Translations under genes and position numbers: made by a program | Notes under the pieces: model-generated | Databases searched by the model: none | The model's input: the letters and a program-made list of their open reading frames with translations, nothing else | Told to the model about the DNA's origin: nothing | Part shown: piece by piece, positions 1 to 7,135 of the stretch | How positions within the stretch are numbered: the stretch's first letter is position 1 | How the letters are laid out: each line of letters opens with the position of its first letter | Assembly: GCA_947258715.1 (NCBI GenBank) | Contig: CAMYJH010000007.1 | Coordinates: 62,001-126,000, forward strand | DNA: 64,000 nt | Source of the DNA: an uncultured Gammaproteobacteria bacterium | Lineage (GTDB): Bacteria; Pseudomonadota; Gammaproteobacteria; HK1 | Direction: 5' to 3'

Positions 1-1
1 G

Positions 2-1177
2 AGTGGCGAGCCGCTGGTGTTCACGGGAGAAGGGCGCATTCGCGATAAAAAAAATCGCTACGTTGTGGACAACCTCGAGCTCGCCGTCGGCATGAACGAT
101 CTCGCTGGTAGCCTTTCGTTCGGCTCGGTCAAAGGTCGACGCCTGGTGAGGGGCACCCTGAGTAGCAAGCTCATGGACGTGGATTCTCTGTTTCCGAAGC
201 CAAAAAGAAAAAAGCGAGGGCCGGGCGGCAGGGTTATCCCGGATTGGACGATTCCGGTAAAAAGCCTTCGGTCTCTGGATTTAGACATCAACTTCACCGG
301 GCGGCGAGTAATTCTGCGAGGAATGGAACTCGGTCGGCTGAAGATGAAAGTGGGGCTTGATTCGGGACGCTTGCAGGTCAAACCCCGCGCAAGACTGTAC
401 GCGGGCAAGTTCGACGGACGCATCGAGCTGGACGCTAAGGCCGGCACGCCCCGGCTGTTTATGGAGATCCGCGGCACAAAGGTCAACATGGGTGCGCTGT
501 TGAGCGCGTTGAAGAACAAGCAGGTGATGGCCGGAGCCAGGGGACAGTTGTACCTGAAGCTCGAAGGAGTGGGCCTCAACTCAAGGGCGATCGCCGCGTC
601 CATGGACGGTCGGTTTCTGACCAGCGTGGGGTCTGGCCAGATTCACGGCGCGGCTATCAAGCGTATAGGGGCGGATGCGTTGATGCAGCTTGTGCGTACC
701 TTCGACCCGTCCGATAACGACAGTCAAGTCATGAGCATGCAGTGCGGGGTCATAATCTTTGACGTCGAGAAAGGTATCGCAACTAGCGACCGCGGAATCG
801 TGGCAGAAACAAAACGAACGAACGTGATCGGCAGCGGCACGATCAGTCTCAGGTCCGAGGCCATCGACCTGACGCTGCGGGCGCAGCCAAGGGACGGCGT
901 GGGACTCAGCGCGGGCGCTCTCGGAAACGTGGTTCGGGTGCGTGGAACGCTTGCGGAGCCGGTGAAAAACATGGACGCGTTCGGCGCGCTGAAGACTGGC
1001 GCTTCTGTGGGCGCCGCGGTCGCCACGAGCGGGATCTCTTTGCTGGTGCAGGGGCTATTCAATCGGGTGATTGCGGACAATGCGCCCTGCAAAACGGCGC
1101 TTAAGGTAAAACCCAGCGCACGGAAGATCGTCCCCCAGTCGTCCTCGGGAATTACGCAAGATCGGAATTCCCGCTAG
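2..1177 (+). CDS. AsmA family protein, C-terminal part (5' end outside the window)
   Basis: The reading frame is open from the first bases of the window, so the gene begins upstream; the GTG at 17 is only an internal codon. About 390 residues are visible. The end of the protein carries the usual AsmA-type C-terminal layout: a beta-rich repeated stretch, a segment resembling 'GSGTISL..EAIDLTLRAQP' (about residue 280), then 'VRVRGTLAEPV' and a short hydrophobic Ala/Gly-rich helix (about 325-350). AsmA proteins are large envelope proteins anchored in the inner membrane and linked to outer-membrane and phospholipid homeostasis. The stop at 1175-1177 is followed by a long non-coding gap. Family assignment rests on the pattern of the C-terminus only; the N-terminal anchor cannot be seen. 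Confidence 0.75.
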   Translation, partial: SGEPLVFTGEGRIRDKKNRYVVDNLELAVGMNDLAGSLSFGSVKGRRLVRGTLSSKLMDVDSLFPKPKRKKRGPGGRVIPDWTIPVKSLRSLDLDINFTGRRVILRGMELGRLKMKVGLDSGRLQVKPRARLYAGKFDGRIELDAKAGTPRLFMEIRGTKVNMGALLSALKNKQVMAGARGQLYLKLEGVGLNSRAIAASMDGRFLTSVGSGQIHGAAIKRIGADALMQLVRTFDPSDNDSQVMSMQCGVIIFDVEKGIATSDRGIVAETKRTNVIGSGTISLRSEAIDLTLRAQPRDGVGLSAGALGNVVRVRGTLAEPVKNMDAFGALKTGASVGAAVATSGISLLVQGLFNRVIADNAPCKTALKVKPSARKIVPQSSSGITQDRNSR

Positions 1178-1236
1178 TCGAACCGTCCCGGGGCCTCTGC
1201 ACTCGGAGCGCTGGTCCTGAACACTCTGATTAAACT

Positions 1237-1270
1237 CTAAGGAAGGCCTGATTTACCAGACCTTCCTTAG
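1237..1270. terminator. 14-bp stem inverted repeat, possible terminator of the AsmA gene
   Basis: CTAAGGAAGGCCTG, a six-base loop (ATTTAC), then CAGACCTTCCTTAG. The arms pair over 14 positions with a single wobble position. It sits 60 bp after the AsmA stop codon, where a terminator is expected, but no T-tract follows on the plus strand, so it may be a factor-dependent terminator or a processing/stabilising hairpin instead. Confidence 0.4.
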
Positions 1271-1296
1271 CTAAAGCTAAGCAGGGATGCGCCGCC

Positions 1297-1325
1297 GAAT
1301 CCGATGACTGCAAGTCATTGGATTC
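1297..1325. repeat. 13-bp stem inverted repeat with 3-nt loop
   Basis: GAATCCGATGACT - GCA - AGTCATTGGATTC pairs along 13 positions with one wobble position. It lies only 26 bp after the previous hairpin, and neither arm sequence is shared with it. There is no T-tract. It could be part of a small RNA, a second terminator stem or a mobile palindromic element. Confidence 0.4.
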
Positions 1326-1571
1326 GTGAGGCAAATGGAAACCGTGTTTTCACTTGCCGGCTCTGAAAATTCCAGGGATGGGATTATTCAGAGTTTCCCT
1401 AAAAAGATCTCAAGCGTTTTAGCGTTCCATGAGGGGCGAGAGGCTCCACCGTCAGGCGCGAATACAAATCGCCTTGAACGATCGAGGGACTCTGCGTGCT
1501 TTTACCGCCGAGAAAGTCCGCCGGCAAATCCGGTTTACTCGTGGCAAAATATCTGCGACTGATTATAGGAA

Positions 1572-1584
1572 GGTTACCGTAACC
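1572..1584. promoter_or_regulatory. Palindrome GGTTACCGTAACC upstream of the crotonase gene
   Basis: Two perfect 6-bp arms (GGTTAC/GTAACC) around one central base, about 110 bp before the ATG of the crotonase-family gene and 7 bp after TATAGG-like sequence. Symmetry of this size is typical of an operator for a dimeric regulator. No regulator gene is adjacent and the motif does not match one I can name. Confidence 0.25.
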
Positions 1585-1694
1585 GCCTGGTTGCAGATTT
1601 TCTCGTTTCTACACTTCAACGTGGAATGCCCGTCGCCGCTGAGATTTCGGCGTCGTGTCTCGGCGTTCGAACGATGCGCCTAAAGGAGCTTCAA

Positions 1695-2474
1695 ATGTCC
1701 GAACATATTCTCGTTCAGCGCAAAGACGCGGTCGCAACGGTAGTGCTCAACCGGCCGCACAAGCTAAATGCCATGACCAAAAGCATGTGGCAAGAACTGG
1801 GTGAAACCTTCAATCAGCTTTCCGCTGAAGACGATCTACGTTGCATTGTGCTGCGCGGCGCGGGCAGCAGGTCATTTTCTCCCGGAAACGACATCAGCGA
1901 GTTCGAGCATGAGCGTGCCAACGTAAGGCAGGCGCGCGCCTACGGTGCGATTATGGCCCGCACCATTGATGCTCTGGCCAATTGTCGTCCTCCCCTGGTG
2001 GCCTCGATCCAAGGAATCTGTGTCGGCGGGGGCCTTGAAATCGCCTGTTGCTGTGACATACGCATTTGCGGCGCCTCGAGCCGCTTCGGCGTGCCCGTGA
2101 ACAAGCTCGGCCTGGTCATGTCGCCGCCGGAGCTCGAAGGTTTGGTCCGCCTCGTGGGCCGGGCTGCCGCTCTGGAAATTCTTCTGGAGGGAAGGATTTT
2201 TGAAGCCGACAAAGCCTTGCGCATAGGACTGGTGAACCGAGTGGTTGCGGATGACGAAGTCGAGAATGCGACCCACGAGCTCGTTGAGTGCGTGGTCGAA
2301 GGCGCTCCGCTGGTGGCCCGATGGCACAAGCAATTCATCAAGCGGGTTGAAGACCCAACGCCTCTTACCGCGGAGGAGATAGACGAAGGCTACCAGTGTT
2401 TCGGTACCGAGGACTTCCAGATCGGCTACCGGGCGTTTCTGGGAAAAGAGAAACCCAAGTTTCTAGGTCGCTGA
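1695..2474 (+). CDS. Enoyl-CoA hydratase/isomerase (crotonase) family protein
   Basis: 259 residues, the normal length for a single-domain crotonase. The start at 1695 is chosen because AAAGGAG lies 6 bp before it and the family fold begins directly (MSEHILVQRKD); an upstream in-frame ATG at 1626 has no such site. Oxyanion-hole motifs are present: 'FSPGNDISEF' near residue 65 and 'GICVGGGLEIACCCD' near 110. Of the two catalytic glutamates in hydratases, the first position reads 'FGVPVNKLG' (Val instead of Glu); the second, in 'SPPELEG', keeps a Glu. It may therefore be an isomerase or another crotonase-fold enzyme acting on an acyl-CoA rather than a true hydratase. A broken CaiB-type CoA-transferase follows, suggesting a former CoA-thioester module. 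Confidence 0.85.
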   Translation: MSEHILVQRKDAVATVVLNRPHKLNAMTKSMWQELGETFNQLSAEDDLRCIVLRGAGSRSFSPGNDISEFEHERANVRQARAYGAIMARTIDALANCRPPLVASIQGICVGGGLEIACCCDIRICGASSRFGVPVNKLGLVMSPPELEGLVRLVGRAAALEILLEGRIFEADKALRIGLVNRVVADDEVENATHELVECVVEGAPLVARWHKQFIKRVEDPTPLTAEEIDEGYQCFGTEDFQIGYRAFLGKEKPKFLGR

Positions 2475-2491
2475 GACGGGAGTCCTCAAGA

Positions 2492-2786
2492 GGCGTCGAG
2501 GTCGTCGAGTTCGATCACATCATGGCGAGGCCGGTGCCGGGTACCGCGGCGATGCAGCGGGATCCCCAGAAGCCGGCCAGAAATGTGGTGCTGCACGTGC
2601 CTCGCAGCAGGGTCGGGGAGACCTATACCACGGTCCGCGCGGTCAAGTATTCGCTCACTCGTGCGTAGGTCGTGCCCGCGGCGCCGGTCTTCCGGGAGCA
2701 TACCCGTGAGCTGTTGACCGAGCACGGCTACGAAGAAATACACAATCGACGCATTAATCGCCGAGCAGACGCTGGCAGCGGGGTGA
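2492..2786 (+). pseudogene. Remnant of a CaiB/BaiF family CoA-transferase
   Basis: In the frame starting at 2492 the translation opens with 'VEVVEFDHIMARPVPG', which looks like the CaiB N-terminal motif (VVELxHxxAGPxxG). It jumps at once to 'DPQKPARNVVLHVPRSRVG..TVRAVKYSLTRA', which matches the C-terminal part of the same family. A TAG at 2666-2668 interrupts it; in the same frame 'VVPAAPVFREHTRELLTEHGYEEI' continues, and a one-base shift at about 2741 restores 'TIDALIAEQTLAAG' with a stop at 2784-2786. So the gene has lost its middle (roughly 300 residues), gained a stop and suffered a frameshift. It lies 17 bp after the crotonase gene. The intact family member at 54641-55855 provides an internal comparison. 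Confidence 0.7.
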
Positions 2787-2812
2787 AGGTTTGAGGTCGA
2801 ACACTGTCGCAG

Positions 2813-3208
2813 TCAGGGACGGCGCGCGAGCATGTCGATTTCGACCAGCGCGCCGCGGGCGAGCCCGGTAACGCCGATACAGGTGCGAGCGGGACGGCGG
2901 CCCGGCGGAAAGTACGAAGCGTAGGTCTTATTCATTGCCGCGTAGTCGTGCTCGAAGCGGGTTAGGTAGGCACGCACCTGGACCACGTGCTCTAGACCCA
3001 GCTCCAGGCCTTTGAGAACGATTATCAGGTTATCCATGACGCGGCGGGTCTGCGCCTCGACGCCATCCGGCAGCGGTTTCGAGTCATCATCGGGATCGGT
3101 CGGCATCTGGCCGGTCAAAAACACGAATCCTTCCGATTCCACGGCGTGGCTGAACGGCGCCACCGGGGTAGGGGCGGTCTCGATCATGTGGAAAACTGGT
3201 GAAGTCAT
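2813..3208 (-). CDS. RidA/YjgF/YER057c/UK114 family protein
   Basis: 131 residues from the ATG at 3208, with GGAGGA about 10 bp upstream; a longer frame to 3310 has no RidA homology in its first 34 residues. RidA proteins hydrolyse reactive enamine/imine intermediates (2-aminoacrylate) formed by PLP enzymes, acting as cytosolic trimers. The family signature is present: 'GFVFLTGQMP' near residue 26, and the C-terminal 'RPARTCIGVTGLARGALVEIDMLA', holding the arginine that binds the substrate carboxylate and a conserved Glu. The last residues 'ARRP' close the domain as usual. It is transcribed away from the ABC cluster that starts at 3479; the 270 bp between them must hold both promoters, but I see no strong -35/-10 pair. 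Confidence 0.85.
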   Translation of the reverse strand: MTSPVFHMIETAPTPVAPFSHAVESEGFVFLTGQMPTDPDDDSKPLPDGVEAQTRRVMDNLIIVLKGLELGLEHVVQVRAYLTRFEHDYAAMNKTYASYFPPGRRPARTCIGVTGLARGALVEIDMLARRP

Positions 3209-3478
3209 GGGGCATGGTCCTCCTGGTGGCGGCTTGGCTAGAAACCCGGCGGTTGAAAAGGGTAACCGATACCGTCCTTGGCGCAGCGGTAACCCTTGAA
3301 TTTCCGTCATTCAGACCCATTTCCGACGGTAGAAAAAAACCGGCGTTGATGCGGCATCGGCATTGTCAGATGCAATCCTGCTCGCGACCGCGTCGGCTGT
3401 CATGAGAGACTTGTTTCTTTTCGAGAGCAACTGAAGCCCGGCAGTTGAGCTTCCCGGCGCCGCCGGCGGCGAAGGCCC

Positions 3479-4432
3479 ATGGTAGAAATCGAGCATTTGT
3501 GCAAAAACTTCGGCAGCCTCAAGGCGGTCGACGAAGTCAGTTTCGGCGTCGATCGAGGCGAGGTGCTGGGCTTTTTGGGCCCAAACGGCGCCGGCAAGTC
3601 GACGACGATGCGCATGATCACCGGGTTTCTGGCTCCCGATGCCGGGCGGGTGAGAGTGTGCGGTGACGACATTGCAACCAATCCGCTGCAGGTGAAGCGC
3701 CGCATTGGCTATCTTCCCGAAGGCGCGCCGCTCTACGGAGACATGACGCCACGGGCATTTCTGCGCTTCATCGCCGAAATTCGCGGCTATCGCGGTAAGG
3801 AAAGGGAGCTGGCGGTGGATTCGGTGGTGGAGAAAGTGAATCTCCAGCCTGCGCTAGAGAAGCCTATTGATACGCTTTCGAAGGGCTTCAAACGCCGGGT
3901 GGGTCTGGCTCAGGCCATCATTCACGACCCCGAAGTTCTGGTTCTGGACGAACCCACGGACGGTCTGGACCCCAATCAGAAGCATGAAGTACGCACCCTG
4001 ATAAAGGGCATGGCAAAAGAAAAAGCCATCATTCTATCTACCCATATTCTCGAAGAAGTCGACGCCGTGTGCACCCGCGCGGTGATTATCTCCGCCGGCA
4101 GGATTGTCAGCGACAGCACGCCGGCAGAGCTGCTGGCGCGGTCGCGCTTTCACAACGCCGTCAGCATTTCCATACGCGCGAATACCGTGGACGGCATGGC
4201 GGAGGCATTCCGCGCGCTGCCCGCGGTCGACTCCGTGGAGGTCCTCGAAGCCAAAGATGGCTGCGTGAGACTACAGCTGTTCCCAGCAGGGGACGCCGCG
4301 ATTGCCGCCGCGGTGAGCGAGCTTGCCCGCGAGCGAAACTGGGCGCTGGAAGAACTTCACCTGGAGCGCGGCCGTCTCGACGACGTGTTTCGCGATATCA
4401 CGTCCGGCGAGTCTGCCCAAAGCCGAGGGTAA
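3479..4432 (+). CDS. ABC transporter ATP-binding protein, GldA-like (cluster 1)
   Basis: 317 residues. Walker A 'GPNGAGKST' at 34-42, signature 'LSKGFKRRVGLAQ' near 137, Walker B 'VLVLDEPTDGLDP' near 157 and the switch histidine in 'STHILEEVD' near 188. The last ~90 residues form the extra C-terminal domain common to ABC-2/GldA-type ATPases. It energises the membrane protein encoded next (5-bp gap) and forms a unit with a GldG-like protein and a DUF4340 protein. In Bacteroidetes GldA/F/G support gliding, but in proteobacteria the substrate of such modules is unknown to me. A paralogue with the same neighbours is at 30968-31930. Confidence 0.85.
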   Translation: MVEIEHLCKNFGSLKAVDEVSFGVDRGEVLGFLGPNGAGKSTTMRMITGFLAPDAGRVRVCGDDIATNPLQVKRRIGYLPEGAPLYGDMTPRAFLRFIAEIRGYRGKERELAVDSVVEKVNLQPALEKPIDTLSKGFKRRVGLAQAIIHDPEVLVLDEPTDGLDPNQKHEVRTLIKGMAKEKAIILSTHILEEVDAVCTRAVIISAGRIVSDSTPAELLARSRFHNAVSISIRANTVDGMAEAFRALPAVDSVEVLEAKDGCVRLQLFPAGDAAIAAAVSELARERNWALEELHLERGRLDDVFRDITSGESAQSRG

Positions 4433-4437
4433 CAGGG

Positions 4438-5172
4438 ATGCCGAACGTATGGACGATATTCAAGCGCGAGCTGTCGGGGTACTTCTCGACGCCGATCGCG
4501 TACGTTTTCCTCGTCATCTTCGTTGTCTTGAGCGGCGTGTTCACGTTCTACGTGGGAAGCTATTTCGAGCGTGATCAGGCCGACCTCAGATCCTTCTTTC
4601 AGTTTCATCCCTGGCTTTATCTGTTTCTGATTCCTGCGCTCGCCATGCGGCTATGGGCAGAGGAGCGTCGTAGCGGCACGCTCGAGCTGCTGCTGACGCT
4701 GCCGATCACCATGACCCAGGCTGTGCTGGGAAAATTTCTCGCAGCCTGGGCTTTCAGCGCCATCGCCCTTCTTCTGACGCTGCCGCTGTGGCTGACCACG
4801 AACTATCTCGGTAACCCCGATAACGGCGTCATCATGGCGAGCTACGCGGGCAGCCTGCTCATGGCCGGCGCCTTTCTCGCCATCGGCGCGTGCATGTCGG
4901 CGCTGACCAGGAATCAGGTCATCGCTTTCGTCATCACGGCGGCAGTTTGCCTGGGGTTTGTTTTAAGCGGATATCCGCTGGTGCTCGAATTCGTCGGCGC
5001 GTTCGCGCCGGAATTCGTGGTGGAGGCCGTGGGATCCTTCAGTTTCCTGAGTCACTTTACGGAAGTGAGCAAGGGGGTCATCGATGTTCGCGATCTGGTT
5101 TTCTTTGTCTCCCTGATGGCTTACTGGCTGTTTGCCAACGCCGGCGTCATTGAGCTGAAGAAGGCGGAATGA
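4438..5172 (+). CDS. ABC-2 type permease, GldF-like (cluster 1)
   Basis: 244 residues from the ATG at 4438; a longer open frame to 4069 is only overlap with the ATPase gene. The protein starts 'MPNVWTIFKRELSGYFSTP', the usual cytoplasmic amphipathic start of ABC-2 permeases, followed by six hydrophobic segments (about 20-42, 58-76, 97-122, 138-160, 165-188 and 218-238). The conserved 'MRLWAEERRSGTLELLLTLP' loop lies near residue 70. It should pair as a dimer with the ATPase at 3479. The stop overlaps the next start (ATGA at 5169-5172), indicating translational coupling. The paralogue at 30184-30939 has the same loop motif. Confidence 0.85.
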   Translation: MPNVWTIFKRELSGYFSTPIAYVFLVIFVVLSGVFTFYVGSYFERDQADLRSFFQFHPWLYLFLIPALAMRLWAEERRSGTLELLLTLPITMTQAVLGKFLAAWAFSAIALLLTLPLWLTTNYLGNPDNGVIMASYAGSLLMAGAFLAIGACMSALTRNQVIAFVITAAVCLGFVLSGYPLVLEFVGAFAPEFVVEAVGSFSFLSHFTEVSKGVIDVRDLVFFVSLMAYWLFANAGVIELKKAE

Positions 5173-7124
5173 TGGATGCTCGATTGAGAGCAGGGAGCAG
5201 GTATCTGACGGGCCTTGGCCTGCTCGTCGGTCTGATCTTGCTTTTCGCGATAAACATCCTGAGTAACGAATCCCTCACATCGGCCCGCGTCGACTTGACC
5301 CAGGGACGCATCTACACCCTTTCCGAGGGGACGCAGAATGTATTGTCAAAAATTGAGGAGCCGATAACGCTGCGGCTTTATCTTTCCAAAAAGATCGCCA
5401 CGCGGCTGCCGGAATTCACCAGCTACGCAGTGAGGGTCGAGGACCTTCTGCGCGAATACCGGCGCGAAGCCGGCGGCAATATCCGCTTGCAGGTCATAGA
5501 TCCGGAGCCGTTCTCCCCAGAGGAAGATCGCGCCGTCGGCTATGGACTGCGCGCCGCTCCGGTGAACAACCGGGAGGACATGTTTTTCTTCGGTCTGGTG
5601 GGCACCAACTCGGTGGACGACGAGGAAATCATTCCGTTTTTCACCACCGAGCGGGAAGAGTTTCTGGAGTACGACGTCAGCAAGCTGATCCACAACCTGA
5701 TTCAGGTAAAACAGCCGGTGGTGGGTCTGTTGAGTTCACTGCCGGTGGAGGGGCAGGGTCCCAGGGCCGCGCTGCGGGGGCTCACGGCGCCGCCCTGGAT
5801 GGTGGTGGAGCAAATGCGGCAGCTGTTCGAGGTGCGCAGTCTCGAGGCCTCTTTAGACGCCGTTCCCGAGGACACGGATGTGCTTGTGGTGATTCATCCC
5901 AAGAACTTGAGCGATCGGACCCTTTACGCCATCGACCAATTCGTGTTGCGTGGCGGGAGAGTGCTGGCATTTGTCGACGCCAATGCTGAAGCCGAGCAGG
6001 GCGTGAGCATGGGCGGGCTGATGATGCCGGCTCGGTCGCGCCGCTCCGAGCTGGACCCGCTGCTCGAGACCTGGGGCGTGGTGCTGGAGAAGGACAAAAT
6101 CATCGGTGATCTGCGGCTCGCCGCCAGGGTGAGAATGGAGCGGGACGGACGCGAGCTCACTTTCGAATATCCGGTTTGGCTGACGGTCCAGCCCGGGCAG
6201 ATGAGCCAGGAGGACATCGTTACCCGCCAGCTGGGAAATCTTTCGCTTGGCACTCCGGGAAGCCTCGTCCCCGCGAAGGGCGCCACCACGTCTTTTGCAC
6301 CGCTGATCGAGACTACCCGCGGCGCCGCGGCATTTTCCCCGGACAAGGTGGCGCTGTCGGAGGATCCCCAGAATCTGCTCAGGTCTTACCGGCCCGAGGA
6401 TCGGACTTTCGCTCTGGCGGCGCGCATTTCGGGGAACATCAAGACCGCGTTTCCCGACGGGCCGCCGAAAGATAAAGAAGCGGAAAAGAAGACCGAGGAG
6501 AACGAAGCCGGCGATCAACGCTCGGAACCCGAACGGCCCCATATCGCCGAGTCCGAAGAGGCGGTCAACATCATCGTGGTAGCGGACACGGACCTGCTCC
6601 AAGATCAGTTCTGGGTTGCGGTGCAGGACTTTCTCGGCACCAGGATTGCGGTTCCAACCGCGGCCAACGGCAGCTTCGTCGTCAATGCGGTTGATAACCT
6701 GGCCGGATCGGGAGATCTGATCAGCGTGCGTAACCGCGGCAGCTTCGTTCGGCCTTTCGAGCGTATCAGCGAGCTCAAACAACAAGCGGAACTCCGGTTC
6801 AGACAAAAGGAACAGGAGCTGATGGACAGGCTGGACCAGACTGAACGAAAGCTCATAGCGCTGGAGGAAAATAGACAGGGTGATGACGTCACCGTTTTGA
6901 CACCGGCGCAGCAGCAGGAATTGATGGAGTTTCGTCAGCAGCGCTTGCGCATCCGCAAAGATCTGCGCGACGTACGTCACCGCTTGCGCAGGGAAATCGA
7001 ATCGCTGCAAGACTGGCTGAAATTCATCAACATCGGGCTCGTACCCATTTTCGTTGCCTTGGGCGGGATGGGCGTCGCGATTTGGCGGGTTAGCCGCAGA
7101 CAACGTAGCTTGAGAACCGTCTGA
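5169..7124 (+). CDS. GldG-like ABC transporter auxiliary protein with C-terminal coiled coil (cluster 1)
   Basis: 651 residues. One N-terminal membrane segment (about 13-32) is followed by 'SARVDLTQGRIYTLSEGTQNVLSKI', the standard opening of the GldG/ABC_transp_aux family, and a long periplasmic domain. Residues about 430-455 are a charged linker rich in Lys/Glu. Residues about 535-625 are strongly heptad-like (many Gln, Glu, Arg, Leu), so a coiled coil is likely, followed by a second membrane segment (about 625-643). The start may be 5169 or the ATG immediately after it. The shorter paralogue at 28809-30155 lacks the coiled coil. The family is thought to work with its ABC transporter; its biochemical role is not established. 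Confidence 0.8.
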   Translation: MMDARLRAGSRYLTGLGLLVGLILLFAINILSNESLTSARVDLTQGRIYTLSEGTQNVLSKIEEPITLRLYLSKKIATRLPEFTSYAVRVEDLLREYRREAGGNIRLQVIDPEPFSPEEDRAVGYGLRAAPVNNREDMFFFGLVGTNSVDDEEIIPFFTTEREEFLEYDVSKLIHNLIQVKQPVVGLLSSLPVEGQGPRAALRGLTAPPWMVVEQMRQLFEVRSLEASLDAVPEDTDVLVVIHPKNLSDRTLYAIDQFVLRGGRVLAFVDANAEAEQGVSMGGLMMPARSRRSELDPLLETWGVVLEKDKIIGDLRLAARVRMERDGRELTFEYPVWLTVQPGQMSQEDIVTRQLGNLSLGTPGSLVPAKGATTSFAPLIETTRGAAAFSPDKVALSEDPQNLLRSYRPEDRTFALAARISGNIKTAFPDGPPKDKEAEKKTEENEAGDQRSEPERPHIAESEEAVNIIVVADTDLLQDQFWVAVQDFLGTRIAVPTAANGSFVVNAVDNLAGSGDLISVRNRGSFVRPFERISELKQQAELRFRQKEQELMDRLDQTERKLIALEENRQGDDVTVLTPAQQQELMEFRQQRLRIRKDLRDVRHRLRREIESLQDWLKFINIGLVPIFVALGGMGVAIWRVSRRQRSLRTV

Positions 7125-7135
7125 GGACGCAGGGG

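Larger units (their letters stand above)
1178..1694. other. Intergenic region with two strong hairpins and one short palindrome
   Basis: No convincing gene lies between the AsmA stop and the crotonase start. Short open frames here have no ribosome site and no recognisable protein. What can be seen: an imperfect inverted repeat at 1237-1270, a second at 1297-1325 and a 13-bp palindrome at 1572-1584. The ribosome site for the next gene (AAAGGAG) lies at its very end, at 1682-1688. Confidence 0.6.

Noticed and set aside
2486-2743. Minus-strand 85-codon open frame
   Set aside because: The plus strand here holds CaiB/BaiF motifs; the minus frame has none and no ribosome site.
5853-7103. 416-codon minus-strand open frame opposite the GldG-like gene
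   Set aside because: Antisense shadow; the plus-strand gene has membrane segments, family motif and coupled neighbours.
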